Part shown: positions 10,009-21,384 of the stretch, piece after piece | How positions within the stretch are numbered: the stretch's first letter is position 1 | How the letters are laid out: the number at the start of each line of letters is the position of its first letter | Assembly (NCBI GenBank): GCA_000333855.2 | Contig: CM007342.1 | Location: 224,140-288,139 of the forward strand | Length of the DNA stretch: 64,000 nucleotides | Source of the DNA: Endotrypanum monterogeii | Taxonomy: Eukaryota; Euglenozoa; Kinetoplastea; Trypanosomatida; Trypanosomatidae | Direction: 5' to 3' | Notes under the pieces: generated by a model | What the model was told of the DNA's origin: nothing | Databases searched by the model: none | What the model saw: the letters and a program-made list of their open reading frames with translations, nothing else | Program-made: the position numbers and the translations under genes

Positions 10009-12138
10009 GGCTAGTATGAGGAGGGGCACCCGTATGGCAAAAGAAAAAAAAAACACTGCTGAAGAAGTGGTGTGCGTCCACAAAACACCGTACTAGATTG
10101 GAAAGGGGAAAAAAGAACAATACCACTCCATCAAAACATGTAAATCTGATGAAGCACAAAGCCCACCGATCCCACTTCTATCCCTCAAGGCGGCAGATAG
10201 ACGATGGACTGACGGACACCCAACAGACCCTTCCACCTCACGACAAAAGGGTGGAAGCGGCACGGCAACACACACCAGAGATGGGAAGGCAACAGAAAAA
10301 AAATAAACGGTAACCTGAAGGAATAACGGCAAATGCTTACCTCTTTTTTTTCATGTATAGTATCTCGATACCTCTAGTACGGTGTACCTGTCTGTGTGTG
10401 TGTGTGTGTGTGCTTGGGATGTATGGATGTGTGTATATTCTTGTCCCCCTTTTAGCAGTATGACCTTTGAGGCGTTGAAGAGTAAGCGGAGGTGAGAGTA
10501 CAAGCCCGTCTCTCCTCAGTTCGAGAGGTTTGAATATCTATCTACACCTCTCACTGTCTGTACCTCTCTCCGTCTATATCTATATATATATATATAGATA
10601 GATAGATATGTGTGCGTGTGTCGAGAGCAGAAGAGCAAAGAGAAGGGGGCAAAAGAAAAAAAAGGGCGATTGAGTTGACAAAATGGGTGATAATGAGTTT
10701 GTGAAGAGGGAAGAAATCGGCCCCGAGTCGTCAAATGCAAGACGCACAAAAAAAATCAGAAAATAAAACTCTTCGACAAACGAGGGGACGCTAACTCCGT
10801 TCAGCAGCTGTGGATGGGTGTGTTGATGAGTGCTCCTTGTGAGTACCACCCGAGAGAGAAAAGGGGGAAGGATGGGGCGGGTGCGGGGAGAGGGAGGGAG
10901 GGGCAGAAATGGGAAGTAAATATTGCGAGGGACTAATGAACATGCACTTGTGTATACCTATGCAGAGTCACCCCGTGACGCAGTGGAGAGCGAGAGCCTC
11001 TGACGTTCTTCAATGGGATCGAAAGGGTGAGAATGAGCGATACGAAATGACCACTACAGTGACCACAGCTGAACGACGGAACCCTCACTCCGTCGTGGCG
11101 AACAGAGACGTGATGTTTGCCGCTCGCCCCCATGGAATGGAGGGGAAGCAGTATCATGGAAAGAATTACAGGTATCCCCCACCCTCCCTGCTTGCATTGC
11201 ACTGCACCAAGTGAGCGTGTGTGCACCGAGTGCTGCGCAACGAGTGGCATAGAGCTTCCGGAGTGTCCACCTTTTTTTTTCCTTTCTTGTCACCTAAAAA
11301 CATGGCTGAAGGGGGGCAGCTGGTGGACCCCTTTCACGCTTCACATAGGGCAGAACATAGGTACAGACAATCGCACATGTGAGGTCACAGTAAGCGAAGA
11401 AGTAAAAAAGAAACCGTCTGCCGCAAGACTTCAGCTGCCCGACCTCATCCCATCATCTGAACGGAGCACCACACCACACCACACCACACCACACCACCCA
11501 TGGACGCAGACAGACAGACAGACAAACATCAGGAGAAAAATACAAGTCCCCTGAACAGAATAACAGAAAATCAAGACGAGATATATAAAAAAAAGGGGGT
11601 CAGAGGAGGGTGCCGAGTGAGAAAATCAAACGACAACTAAGGGCAAAAGGGGGCAGAAGAAACCCAGGAGGAGGACCGTTAGGCGAGGAGACGCTCAGGA
11701 AGGAAAAAAAGGAAGTCATCCACAAAACATGAAAGGAAAAGATATCGCCTCAAGCACACGCACCTGCTTGGACACGCAAGCATGCACGTCTATTGTGTGC
11801 GTGTAGGTGAGTGTTTGCGTCATCCTCCCCCCACTCTACCCCTCCGTCGAGAAAAAAAGGGACGGGCAGCCGGCACCATCACCGTTGTCGTCATCATGAC
11901 CCGAGACCCTCTTGTCTCTGACTTTCAGCTCCATCCCCTCTTCATTTTCTTCTCGTCTTGGAAATCTTTTTTTTTTTCAGCACTCAGTGTATCGTCACTC
12001 TAATATTGGGTGAAACACGCTGGGCTGTGTGAAGGGAAAACGAAAAAAAAAAATTGTGCAGGCACGCCTGTCTGTGTGCAAACGATGGAGAATGGAGGAG
12101 TGTGAGTGTGTATGTATGTGTGTGTGCACGCGCTCACC
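10009..12138. other. intergenic between RPT5 and E2 genes
   Basis: No gene is supported in 2.1 kb. Features seen are (GT)n at about 10391-10412, a TA/GATA block at 10577-10611, a five-base ACACC-type tandem run at about 11468-11500 followed by a GACA tetranucleotide run to 11524, and many homopolymer runs. Plus-strand frames around 10909-11554 have ordinary composition but no recognisable motif and run against the cluster direction. Confidence 0.55.
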
Positions 12139-13473
12139 TCATGCATAGTAGTTGAGATTGGTCTTCTTGCGCGCCTGTACCGCAGCTACGCCCTCAACAA
12201 AATCCTCATGTGCCACGTACGTCCGATCGCGGCGCAGGGCTAGCATACCCGCTTCGACACACACAGCCTTCAGCTGCGCACCGTTCATGTCGTCTGTGCA
12301 GCGGGCCAGCTCTTTGAAATTTACGTCCTTGTCGAGGTTCATGCGACGCGAGTGGATCTCCAAAATGCTGGCGCGCGCCTCCTCGTCCGGCATGGGAAAC
12401 TCCACCTTGCGGTCCAGACGACCACTACGCAGCAGCGCGGGATCGAGGACATCAATGCGATTTGTAGCCGCCATCACCTTCACATCATCACTGCTGCCGA
12501 AGCCGTCCAGCTGCGAGAGCAGCTCCAGCATGGTGCGCTGAACCTCACGGTTTCCGTGCTTGCCCTCGTCGGACCGCTTTGAGCCCACCGCGTCGAGCTC
12601 GTCAATAAAGATGATGGAGGGGGATTTTTTTTTGGCGAGAGCAAAGGCATCGCGCACAATGCGGGCACCATCGCCGATAAACATCTGCACCAGCTGCGGA
12701 CCAGCGAGGCGTAAAAAACACGCATTGGTGGCGGCTGCACAGGCACGCGCCAGCATGGTTTTGCCCGTACCGGGCGATCCGTATAGCAGCACACCCTTTG
12801 GCGGCTGAATACCGATTTTCTCGAACTGCTCCTTGTGTGTAATGGGCATCACAACTGCCTCGATGAGCTCATTGATCTGCTTATCCAGACCGCCGACATC
12901 AGTGTACTTCTCCTTAGGCTTCTCATCAATTTCCATCGCCTTGACACGGCTATCGTAGTCTGGTGGCAAAGTGTCCAGGACCAAGAATGTGTCTTTGTTC
13001 ACCCCTACAAGATCCTCAGGCGACAGTCGGTCCGCGTCGACGAGGCCTGCAACAGGCAGGAACACGGTATACCGGTTGGTCGTCTTCACTACGGCACTTT
13101 TCTGTTTACGCGCAGATTTTTTGCGGCCAACGGCCAACTCCTCGGACTCGTCGTCGTCATCGCTCAGCTCAAGGACCTCGGCAATGCTCGCGACAAGATA
13201 AGGCAGGCGGCTGTTCTCTTTTATACGCTTCTTTCCAATCTCAACATCTCGCTTGAGGGCAACCAGCTCCTGCTTGGAGCGACTTTCAAAGTTACGGAGA
13301 GTCTGCGCCTCTTGATGCAGATTGCGTGCACGCGCCCGCAGCTGGTCGTTGGTAAGTGTGTCCAGCTCATTCAGCTCCGCCTCGCTGATATTCTGAAGCC
13401 GACGCTTTTCCGAAGCCTCCTCCTGCGCCTGCGCATAGGCACGCGCTTCTGCTGCCTCCTTGGCGGACGGCAT
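12139..13473 (-). CDS. 26S proteasome regulatory ATPase RPT5
   Basis: This 444-residue AAA ATPase is one of six that form the unfoldase ring at the base of the 19S proteasome particle. Layout: N-terminal coiled coil (about 10-88), OB domain (about 95-175), then the AAA module. The Walker A sequence is GSPGTGKT at 232-239, Walker B is [11 protein letters not shown] at 287-297, sensor 1 lies in [11 protein letters not shown] near 336, and the arginine fingers lie in [10 protein letters not shown] near 348. The C terminus KKTNLNYYA ends in a hydrophobic-Tyr-X motif, which docks into the 20S alpha ring and opens its gate. This ending and the alignment with PSMC3 point to RPT5 rather than other subunits. 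Length matches the family. Two local features stand out: Walker A has Ser where most family members have Pro, and an acidic-then-basic patch (about 104-127) sits in the OB domain. The start at 13473 (MPSAKEA) fits the family N terminus. Confidence 0.96.
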   Translation of the reverse strand: MPSAKEAAEARAYAQAQEEASEKRRLQNISEAELNELDTLTNDQLRARARNLHQEAQTLRNFESRSKQELVALKRDVEIGKKRIKENSRLPYLVASIAEVLELSDDDDESEELAVGRKKSARKQKSAVVKTTNRYTVFLPVAGLVDADRLSPEDLVGVNKDTFLVLDTLPPDYDSRVKAMEIDEKPKEKYTDVGGLDKQINELIEAVVMPITHKEQFEKIGIQPPKGVLLYGSPGTGKTMLARACAAATNACFLRLAGPQLVQMFIGDGARIVRDAFALAKKKSPSIIFIDELDAVGSKRSDEGKHGNREVQRTMLELLSQLDGFGSSDDVKVMAATNRIDVLDPALLRSGRLDRKVEFPMPDEEARASILEIHSRRMNLDKDVNFKELARCTDDMNGAQLKAVCVEAGMLALRRDRTYVAHEDFVEGVAAVQARKKTNLNYYA

Positions 13474-14714
13474 AAATCCTTTCTTCCTATATAGGGTGAT
13501 GCAATGTGACGAAGTGAGTCGCTTGTATAGCGACTGTGCACTCTCTCTGCTCACCTTTCACACACACGCACAAAGCTCCCACGAAAGATCCCTCGTGTGT
13601 GTGTATGTGTGTGTGTGTGTGTGTAGGTGTGTGTCAACAAGTCGAACAGTCCTACAAATGCACTTGCGCAATAATAATAATAGAGAGAGACGAGGACCCA
13701 GAAGCTTACAGGCGCGTGCTCAATAGCAACGCAAATCCGGAATTCTAGCCCAGATGCACAATGTCTCCGTGGAAGCACCTCTGAAGATGAACTAGACTGG
13801 GAAAGGGAGAAATGGTAAGAAATCTCGAATGCCCGGAATGCAGACGTAAAAGGGGGGGCGCTAGTGATTGCGTTCTCTCTTTGGAATAACAAAAAAAAAT
13901 GGGATAGAAGAATAGAAATGAGCTGAGTGCAGATCCCAACCTCTCTCTCTAGTATATATATATATATATATATATATATTGATTTATTTCATTCGAGGTA
14001 ACATCACGCAAGAAAAGAGGACAGGAGGAGGGTGAAGGACAGTATAAGAATAAAAGTGGATTCGAATACAGAAAAAGAGCGAGGAAAAGATTTAAAGCGT
14101 CATGACAAACGACACGTGCAACAGCATAGGGCTTGAGTCATCCCTCTTTAAAAGGGGCGGTAACAAGCAGTAGCATCAGAGAGTTACTCTGACTCAAGGT
14201 TTTGGCCGATCTTGTTCCATGTGTTCACCATTCTTTTTTTTTTCAACTATTTCGTTCGGTACGGATGCCAAAAGGACTGACTCAATCTAGGTAAAGGTTG
14301 CTATGTCAATCGAGAGTAAGTGAAATCGATGAGACTCAGCTGTGTCGCCAACTGCATGAAATCCAAAATGCAGAGAATTTATTTTCCAAAAATCCAGCAC
14401 ACCACACATTCTCCACCACCACCACACCCTTGTTTCTTCAGCCCATCCACCTTCGCCCATCAATAGTCCCGGAAGGCCCCCATCCCGGCCCATACGGATA
14501 ATAAAAAAGGAGGGAAAAAAAGGCTGAAGAAAGGTACACTGTTCAAAGGGCGGTGTCGGACTCTGGACTAGTTTTTTTTTTCCTCCGGGAAGAAAAAGGA
14601 AAACGGTGTCGCTCTCCACATGGGGGAAGCAAGTGTCTCGGTTCGTTCGCGATATGCGCTTGTGTATCCAGTTCCTCTCTCCTGAACACACTAATAGGAC
14701 AGCGAAGTCTCTCT

Positions 14715-14746
<32 letters not shown>

Positions 14747-15400
14747 TGGAGGAGAAAAGGGGGACGGAATATAGGCCTTAGCACCTCTTCGTGTATAACA
14801 AGATGTTTCCGTGTACACGTGGGCGCTTGCGTCGATTAAAACCGAAACGTAAAGCCGTACAGAAAGAAAGAAAGAACCAGTTCGGAAAAGAATGAGATGT
14901 ACCAACTCGATGAGAGAGTAGGCGAGCGAGGGGATGGAAGGGAAGGAGCCAAAAAGTATACTGTCAGAGACAAACACAGTGTACACCCGAGGTCGAGGTG
15001 GGTACCCACACCGCCAGTGTCAGCTAAATGAGAAAGAGAGAGTGCACACAGCGGCGGAGAGTCAGGGAGCGTGTAGAAGGAAAAAAAAACACCCTCCTCT
15101 TTCCTATACGGAATCAGTACTGAAATGACCACGACACTCCCGGCGATCTGGGGAAAAAAAAAAGGAGGACAAAGACCGGCGAATCTATGCCACAGAAGTG
15201 GCATAGATGGATGGATGGACCATCCACTCGGAGGTGGGATGAATGCGTGGCCGACGATGCAGTGTTTCCCTTTCGGCTGTTTCGGTTTGAGAGGGCAAAC
15301 CAATTTGTGTCTATGTTTGTCTGTTTGTCTTCTTCCTTCGCCTGCCTGGATGACAGCCTGTGCTGCCCTGCTGCTCACTGGAGTGCCTGCGGATGGCTGG
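13474..15400. other. intergenic between the 1921-residue gene and RPT5
   Basis: No gene is supported in 1.9 kb. There are (GT)n runs at about 13596-13625 and 14717-14746, a (TA)n run at 13952-13979 preceded by (CT)n, and a short hairpin at 15183-15208. The frames present are repeat-rich and lack motifs. Confidence 0.55.
15183..15208. repeat. 11-bp stem hairpin in the 3' region of the 1921-residue gene
   Basis: Two exact 11-base inverted arms (15183-15193 and 15198-15208) are separated by four bases. The element lies about 190 bases beyond the stop codon at 15401, so it would be in the 3' UTR or just past it. Its role is unknown. Confidence 0.6.
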
Positions 15401-18400
15401 CTAGGCGCGACGCATTCCCCCATCCCCTTGTACTACACGGACGAGAGTAGGGTCGACGAAGGTATATATGTAGACTTGCTCGCCATCTTCGGTCCATGAG
15501 CCAGCAACAGATCGCTCAAGAAGGTGCCGCAGACGATCACCGTGTATTCTCAGGCAGTAGCACGAATGCTGATCAGGTGCCAGAGCAGCAGCAGCAGTGG
15601 CAGAAGGACTGCTTCGCATGCCCTCGCAGTAAAAATGTGAGTACCCTGCCGCTGTGTCGAGGAGCGCCTTATCGAAAACAGAGTCCGAGTGAGTTGGCGA
15701 CAACGCTGGTACTGAGTATTGTGTGTGAGGAGGAAGTTGCAGAACGCGTGTGACACAGAGCGATGCACGCTGGTCTTCCAAGCCGGCGGTACACCCTGCC
15801 GCTGCCGTCTCGGATAAAGCCAGCTCGCTGCCGCCGAGTGCACCTGAAGCAGGAGACAAGGTGGAGATGTAGAGCGGAATCCAATGCCACGTAAAGCGCG
15901 GAAAAGTAGGCCGCTCGGTGGCAGCGCCGGTCTTCGACTCGGATAACTCGACCGGTAAACAGCAGAGCAAATACGAAACCAATTGACCTGTCCCCTGGTC
16001 AACCCTCATCGAAGCAGCAGTCGCCGTGGCATTCACGTCGAGGCCTGTCCGCGAGTTGGACGATGCTCGAGTCGGATGACCTTCTCTCGAGGGCTGCTCG
16101 CCATTGCAGAGCCACATGGTGCACAGAAGTACTTGCCACGGAAAGAAATCCGAGGAGGAGCACGCCCGATGGGACCCTGGTGCATCTGGTGACAGTCCTT
16201 CAGACTTCATCGTGGCGCTGCGCACTGAGTCCTCGTATTCACAACGCACCCCCTCCGCCGCAGGTACGCTAAGTGTCAACGTAGACAGGTAGAGTACCTC
16301 ACGACACGCCCACCTGGACCGCAAGTCTATCTCATTATCTTGATCAGGGAAGACCTTGGCGCAGCTCGTGTGGCAGATATCACCGAGCAGAAACTGGCAA
16401 GTGAGATGAAGCGGCATGGTGAACCTCTCTGCCGATGCTGCTGCTGCTGCTGGGGATGCCGTGGAGGCCTCACGACCGGCCCACGGCTCCTCCACAGAAG
16501 AGAATCTTATCTGGCTGTGAAAGAGCGAAGGCAAGGGCAACGAAAGGTGTGGCTCTTCACAACCCCAAAGAAGCAGCCGCAGAGGCAGTCGATGGCCAGG
16601 GACGTCGGTGCCAGATGGCAAATGGGAAGACTTGGTGTCGCACTTCAACGAAACTTCGATTTCGTGTGTGGCTGAAGCTGGCCAGAGCGATCGCAGCAGC
16701 GCAATGTCGCACACGATCATCGACGGCACACAGTCGACCGCGCTCGCTAAGGCTCCTCCTGTTTCCGTGTTTGGTGTTGTCCCCTGCACTGCTGCGCGAT
16801 CAGCACTGCAGGGGACGCCTGCCCTAGTACTTGGGAGCCGCCGCCCCAGCTTCGTCCCAGCAAAGCTGAGAGCACACCTCTCAGACAATGCGAGAGGGGG
16901 AGAAACAGATTCATACAAGAGGGCAATGGGGCTGAGTGAAGCGGTGGCCTCGCCTCTCCAGAACACATCCACCTCAAGTGTGAGTGAAGGTGACGGCGAG
17001 GATGCCGTGTCGAGGGTGGATGCCGCCAGTGCTGCACTTGCACCGGTACGGTTATTCAGCACATCCATCTGCGCTGCCAGAGCGTCCACCCAGGAAATAA
17101 AAGAGAGTCGGAGCGCACACGACAGCGTGGCGGAGGCACTCATTAACGAAAACGGGGAGTGGCCCCGCCGGACCTCCTCAGCCCCGCACCACAAAAAATA
17201 CCAGGATGTGCCGAGAGCAGGCCCTTCACCATTTGGAGCGACATCGCTAGTCCTCATCCACCCACATGGACTGACTACGGGGAGTCGCTGCAGCTGCAGT
17301 ACCGACGCAGTCAGCGTGGGGGCACTACTTGTAGTTGACGATGGGGCAACAGAGCCTTGCCCAGTGGCATCACCACGCTCCCGAAAGCGACAAAAATCCT
17401 TGCTGAGGTCCCGTACAATGACAAATACCCCAGTGGCTAAGTCCGCAACGCCAACAAGCGATCCGACTGCCAGAACTAAAAACACTGCTCTCTCCTCAGC
17501 CATTTCTGAAAACGTACGCACGGGCAAGTGGGCACCGCTCTTCGAGAATGATTGGGCACCCGCCTCCCTACTGAGCATCCATCGTGATCTATCTTTTGTC
17601 GGCAACGTGACCACCTCCATATGAACGGCATCTGCACCCAGTCCACGGTTTAGCAACGACTCGAGAAATTTTTTTTTTAGCGGGGAGGTGATGTCGTCGG
17701 CAAAGCCCCAGGAAACAGACCCAAGATGCAAGACCACATTTTCGCAACCAGGTGAGCTAGGAGAGGGTGCAGTAGGAGCCGAGGAGAACCTAGTACAACT
17801 CCACCCAACGACATCACCGCTACGTAGCAAGACGACCGCATCTATCCCTGCGAGACACGACAACACCGATGCATTGGCCGATCCTGAAGGCACGAAAGGG
17901 GTTGAGGGAGAAACTGTCACAGTAAGGCTCTGCGTGCCGGTCTCATGTGCTCCACCGGAAACCCAGGCCAACGCGACTGGCACCATCCCGTCGCACACAC
18001 CGGCCCCAAGTCTTGCTGCAACGACCGGGAGTGTGGGTGTGTGAGACAAAAGATCGAACGCAGTGGCTAGGGTGTCAGCGACGCTGAGACTGCGCAGAGA
18101 AGCCCAGAAAGCGGAAGGTGAGACGACACGAGTGCAGCTGCCCAGTGAGCATGGACGGGGATCAGCCAACGCAGCAGCCGCTTCCGACGGCATCGCCGAC
18201 GCACATGAGATAATAGAACCTCCACTCATTGCAATATCTAAGGCAGCGTTCCTCGTCTGCCCGGCCATCGCCGCACTGTCACCACCAAAATCCGTTTCGC
18301 TGATCACCAGAGAGCTCATCTGAAACTCCAAGATACCCTCCAGCAGCGTACCAGGGGGAGGGGCAACTCTACGCGCGGTGGTGTCGCTGGGGTCTGGTGC

Positions 18401-21166
18401 TGTGGCATACTTGCATACGAGACAGCGGACATCACCGGACGCAGTGTTAGAGCCTGCTACAGCAAAGCGCCAACACAGGATCCGTCCTGTCATCTGCGGC
18501 AGCGATGAGCAACACGAATGCTGCAGCGGCCACCCATAAGGAGATACAGATAACCGCAGCTTGTGCGAAAGATGAGCAGAGAAGCTCCAGTGATCACCCG
18601 CACCGCTGCCGCCGGTACTGCGAGCTCGGTAGAGGTGAGGACGCGCAGTCCCGATCGGTGGGGCTCGCATCCACTGCGCCTGAACAGTGATGACAACAGA
18701 GCTGTGACACAACGTACTGGCTGCGGAGATGTTCGATGGCCTCTCGGTGAGAAGAGCACAAATGCGTGCGACAGTGCGTCGCTCTTTTTCACCGCCTTGT
18801 CCGATAAGGTCGCTGCCGTCACGCGGGCCACCGCCCCTGCGGCGTGGTGCGACGGGAGGGGCCACCCAGCATGGCTGGGCACTATCCACGTATCCGTCCA
18901 GGGTACATCTTCCTACCTCACCTTCAGCGCTGTACAGCACAAACGCAAAGACATTTGAATTACAAGGAGCGTTAATGTCATCCTGCGAGAAACCTGTACC
19001 CTGGAGGCTCGAGTGCTCTCGAACGTGTCCGGCATCTCCAGTGGTGATTTGCATCTCGGATGCTCCCCTTACGCCATATCTCTCGCGACGCGCAGCGGCA
19101 GCGACGCATCGACAGAGACGACTTGCCATGTATGGCTCCTGCGACGGGCGCTGAAAGATACCGAGAAGCACCGTTGCCTCCGCAGCGAATGTGTGACGGG
19201 CGGCACAAAACGCCCGCGCAGCGGGGGAATTTGAGGCGACCGGACTAGTGGTAGATACCTTACTCGGTATGGAAGAGGAAGGAATGACAGCCGGGGGAAG
19301 CAGCCTAGCAAGGGCCGTGGCAAACAGAAACTGTGGGTGAGCCAAGGCAAGTCCACGAACGGACCACGGCCCAACCAGCACACGCCCCGTCTTCGTCAGC
19401 GGTGTCTTGTGAGAAGAAGCAGCGCCAGAGCTAGAAGCGGTGTTCCCCTGGTGCGCTTGCTCCTCGAGGTAGCACACAGCCAGGGCGTCTAAAGACGGCT
19501 CGACTGCACATTCGCTCACGCCGTCGACGCGGCGATGTGGCAAAATAGGGGCAGCATAGAGCACCGCGAGAAGTGGATACGACTGCTTAATGTCGGCTGT
19601 TTGGGGCAGCCATTCGAGACTGCGCACGCTGGCGCAAGGGAAGGCATGGCAATGCACGGAATCGTGGAAATCCTTACTTGGCAATGATGGCCGTGGAGCC
19701 AGGTGCAATAGATCGCTCATTTCAAATGTACCTTGGGCGTACAGTCGCCATGTCCGCGCGACCGTCGACGAAGTTGTCGGTTTTTTGCTGTCGCTGTGAA
19801 GGCTGACGTACCAAAGGACAGGACGAGCGCAAGTCGACGAAGAGGCGGCCGAACAAGAAAACGCGACAGAGTGGCTACACCACACAACGAGCACCTCCAA
19901 CGATGTGTCTCTACCGTTGCGGTCCACATCGGCAGAATCGCTGAGCGATGCCGTGAGAGGCGGCAGTCGCACCAGCGAGCTCACGAGAGGAACACCAGCA
20001 GCGAATTCCTGTGGAGAACCTCTACTGGTGTCTGCACCGTCACCTCGGCAAGGTGCTGACGCTGGCACAATGCGAGAAGGAATCCATACGCATCCACTCA
20101 AAGACACCGACCACCCCCCAGATGACGAATGACGCGGTGCGGAATTCTGTGTGATAGATACCGGCTCGTTCCCACACAATTGGCCACGCGTGAGATTGAA
20201 CGTCACAAAGGCGGAGCAGCCACAGTCGAAGCAGCAAAACACATCTGCAGATAAAAAAAAATCGGATGAGCCGTCATTGGTCATTCCGACGGGACTAGTC
20301 GCATTCTTGGCGCCGACGGGGACGCTCCCGCTGCCCTCCTGCCGCACCAGATGAAGAGCCACTAAGGTGTCAGTGGAAAAGAGTGAGGAAGTCGGCCTCC
20401 AAACAGTCGATGGTGGACGTGCGGATAGAGGTGTCGAGGTTTCCTTTGGACTCTCGTCACATTTTTGTAGGGAATCAATCCACTCCGACGCCCTGAGTAC
20501 CGCCAAGGAGCTGCTTAGCCTCTCACAATGTGATATAACCGCCTCGAAAGCTCCGACACGCTCCGGCGGCGAGCGCGGATGTCGAGAGTCTGCATCGGGG
20601 GTAGTCGGATGCGATGAACTCATCAAGCCACTCACGGATGCAGCCTTGCTGCCACACCCGGGACACTCACGGGTCGAGTAGGCGTTCGAGCACGAGTCGC
20701 CGCCATGTACAACCCCTTGTGAGTACGCATAAAATGCTCGGCGAAGGGAGCCTCTGCGAGCTGCATCCAAAGACAAGGGCCGCACACCAGACGAAATCTC
20801 ATCGACAGCATCATCCAACCCCTTGTGAGGGAAAAAAAATGCTGCGTCAAAGGCGCTCTGTGTCGCAGATTGTGCATCTGCAGCTGAGGCAATGGCAAAG
20901 ACGAGTTTAGAGTCATCGATTGCACATATGGATAGAATAACGCCGAGACCACCCCCATCCCCGACACCGTCGTCGACATTCCGACGGGTGGAACTCACGA
21001 CTGGCATTTCATCGATGAGGATGACCCTTGGGCAGAATATATGTTGCGGTGTAACAGGTAAGGAGACTTGTATATATGAATGGGAAACAGAAGATGTAGA
21101 GGAAGTCAAGCCAGCGATTGGGGTGGGAGGAGGGGGGGCGGCGATCAGGGTTTCGGTCATAAACAT
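15401..21166 (-). CDS. 1921-residue protein of unknown function
   Basis: A single open frame of 5.8 kb with coding-like composition throughout. I do not recognise the family. The protein is rich in Ser, Ala, Pro and Thr, with separated hydrophobic blocks such as LEVLVVWCSHSVAFSC, VLWYVSLHSD, YPLLAVLYAAPI, NVFAFVLYSAEGEVG and ITVQAQW. Their spacing resembles strands of a degenerate beta-propeller rather than membrane segments. Cysteine-containing motifs occur (CCFDCGCSAF, and REC followed by PGC near residue 160) but match no zinc-finger spacing I know. There is no signal peptide. The first true ATG is at 21166, with a second six bases later at 21160; the frame further upstream has only a TTG. 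A scaffold or complex subunit is one possibility, but this is inference. Existence of the gene is well supported by its length. Confidence 0.8.
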   Translation of the reverse strand: MFMTETLIAAPPPPTPIAGLTSSTSSVSHSYIQVSLPVTPQHIFCPRVILIDEMPVVSSTRRNVDDGVGDGGGLGVILSICAIDDSKLVFAIASAADAQSATQSAFDAAFFFPHKGLDDAVDEISSGVRPLSLDAARRGSLRRAFYAYSQGVVHGGDSCSNAYSTRECPGCGSKAASVSGLMSSSHPTTPDADSRHPRSPPERVGAFEAVISHCERLSSSLAVLRASEWIDSLQKCDESPKETSTPLSARPPSTVWRPTSSLFSTDTLVALHLVRQEGSGSVPVGAKNATSPVGMTNDGSSDFFLSADVFCCFDCGCSAFVTFNLTRGQLCGNEPVSITQNSAPRHSSSGGWSVSLSGCVWIPSRIVPASAPCRGDGADTSRGSPQEFAAGVPLVSSLVRLPPLTASLSDSADVDRNGRDTSLEVLVVWCSHSVAFSCSAASSSTCARPVLWYVSLHSDSKKPTTSSTVARTWRLYAQGTFEMSDLLHLAPRPSLPSKDFHDSVHCHAFPCASVRSLEWLPQTADIKQSYPLLAVLYAAPILPHRRVDGVSECAVEPSLDALAVCYLEEQAHQGNTASSSGAASSHKTPLTKTGRVLVGPWSVRGLALAHPQFLFATALARLLPPAVIPSSSIPSKVSTTSPVASNSPAARAFCAARHTFAAEATVLLGIFQRPSQEPYMASRLCRCVAAAARRERYGVRGASEMQITTGDAGHVREHSSLQGTGFSQDDINAPCNSNVFAFVLYSAEGEVGRCTLDGYVDSAQPCWVAPPVAPRRRGGGPRDGSDLIGQGGEKERRTVARICALLTERPSNISAASTLCHSSVVITVQAQWMRAPPIGTARPHLYRARSTGGSGAGDHWSFSAHLSHKLRLSVSPYGWPLQHSCCSSLPQMTGRILCWRFAVAGSNTASGDVRCLVCKYATAPDPSDTTARRVAPPPGTLLEGILEFQMSSLVISETDFGGDSAAMAGQTRNAALDIAMSGGSIISCASAMPSEAAAALADPRPCSLGSCTRVVSPSAFWASLRSLSVADTLATAFDLLSHTPTLPVVAARLGAGVCDGMVPVALAWVSGGAHETGTQSLTVTVSPSTPFVPSGSANASVLSCLAGIDAVVLLRSGDVVGWSCTRFSSAPTAPSPSSPGCENVVLHLGSVSWGFADDITSPLKKKFLESLLNRGLGADAVHMEVVTLPTKDRSRWMLSREAGAQSFSKSGAHLPVRTFSEMAEERAVFLVLAVGSLVGVADLATGVFVIVRDLSKDFCRFRERGDATGQGSVAPSSTTSSAPTLTASVLQLQRLPVVSPCGWMRTSDVAPNGEGPALGTSWYFLWCGAEEVRRGHSPFSLMSASATLSCALRLSFISWVDALAAQMDVLNNRTGASAALAASTLDTASSPSPSLTLEVDVFWRGEATASLSPIALLYESVSPPLALSERCALSFAGTKLGRRLPSTRAGVPCSADRAAVQGTTPNTETGGALASAVDCVPSMIVCDIALLRSLWPASATHEIEVSLKCDTKSSHLPSGTDVPGHRLPLRLLLWGCEEPHLSLPLPSLFHSQIRFSSVEEPWAGREASTASPAAAAASAERFTMPLHLTCQFLLGDICHTSCAKVFPDQDNEIDLRSRWACREVLYLSTLTLSVPAAEGVRCEYEDSVRSATMKSEGLSPDAPGSHRACSSSDFFPWQVLLCTMWLCNGEQPSREGHPTRASSNSRTGLDVNATATAASMRVDQGTGQLVSYLLCCLPVELSESKTGAATERPTFPRFTWHWIPLYISTLSPASGALGGSELALSETAAAGCTAGLEDQRASLCVTRVLQLPPHTQYSVPALSPTHSDSVFDKALLDTAAGYSHFYCEGMRSSPSATAAAALAPDQHSCYCLRIHGDRLRHLLERSVAGSWTEDGEQVYIYTFVDPTLVRVVQGDGGMRRA

Positions 21167-21249
21167 TGGAGACAGAGACAAGAGCAGCAACAGCGACAGC
21201 GGACAAAAGAATCATCTGAAGAGTACCGAGATTCCACGGGAAAAACCAT

Positions 21250-21266
21250 CTAAAGTAAAGAGAGGC
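21250..21266 (-). promoter_or_regulatory. candidate spliced-leader acceptor for the 1921-residue gene
   Basis: On the minus strand a short pyrimidine tract leads to an AG at 21251-21250, 84 bases before the first ATG. It is weaker than the tract of the RER1 gene, so other acceptors upstream remain possible. Confidence 0.35.
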
Positions 21267-21346
21267 CAAAGCCACACCCAAGCCCTCTTTCCCCCATACA
21301 TCCACACAAATACCCACACCACCCCTTTTCTCAAGCCACAATCCAA

Positions 21347-21384
21347 CCCCCCCCCCGCCTCCCGCCTCCCGCCTCCCGCCTCTT
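21347..21384 (-). repeat. 7-bp tandem repeat forming a G-quadruplex motif on the transcribed strand
   Basis: The plus strand holds a run of about 11 C followed by tandem CCTCCCG-type units. In the minus-sense RNA this reads as four or more GGG tracts separated by four bases, the classical quadruplex pattern. It lies upstream of the acceptor candidate of the 1921-residue gene. Confidence 0.6.

Noticed and set aside
12835..13494. Plus-strand frame of 219 codons opposite RPT5
   Set aside because: RPT5 is certain from its motifs, and this frame is its complement.
16608..17624. Plus-strand open frame of 338 codons inside the 1921-residue gene
   Set aside because: It is an antisense shadow of a GC-rich coding region. 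The minus frame is nearly six times longer.
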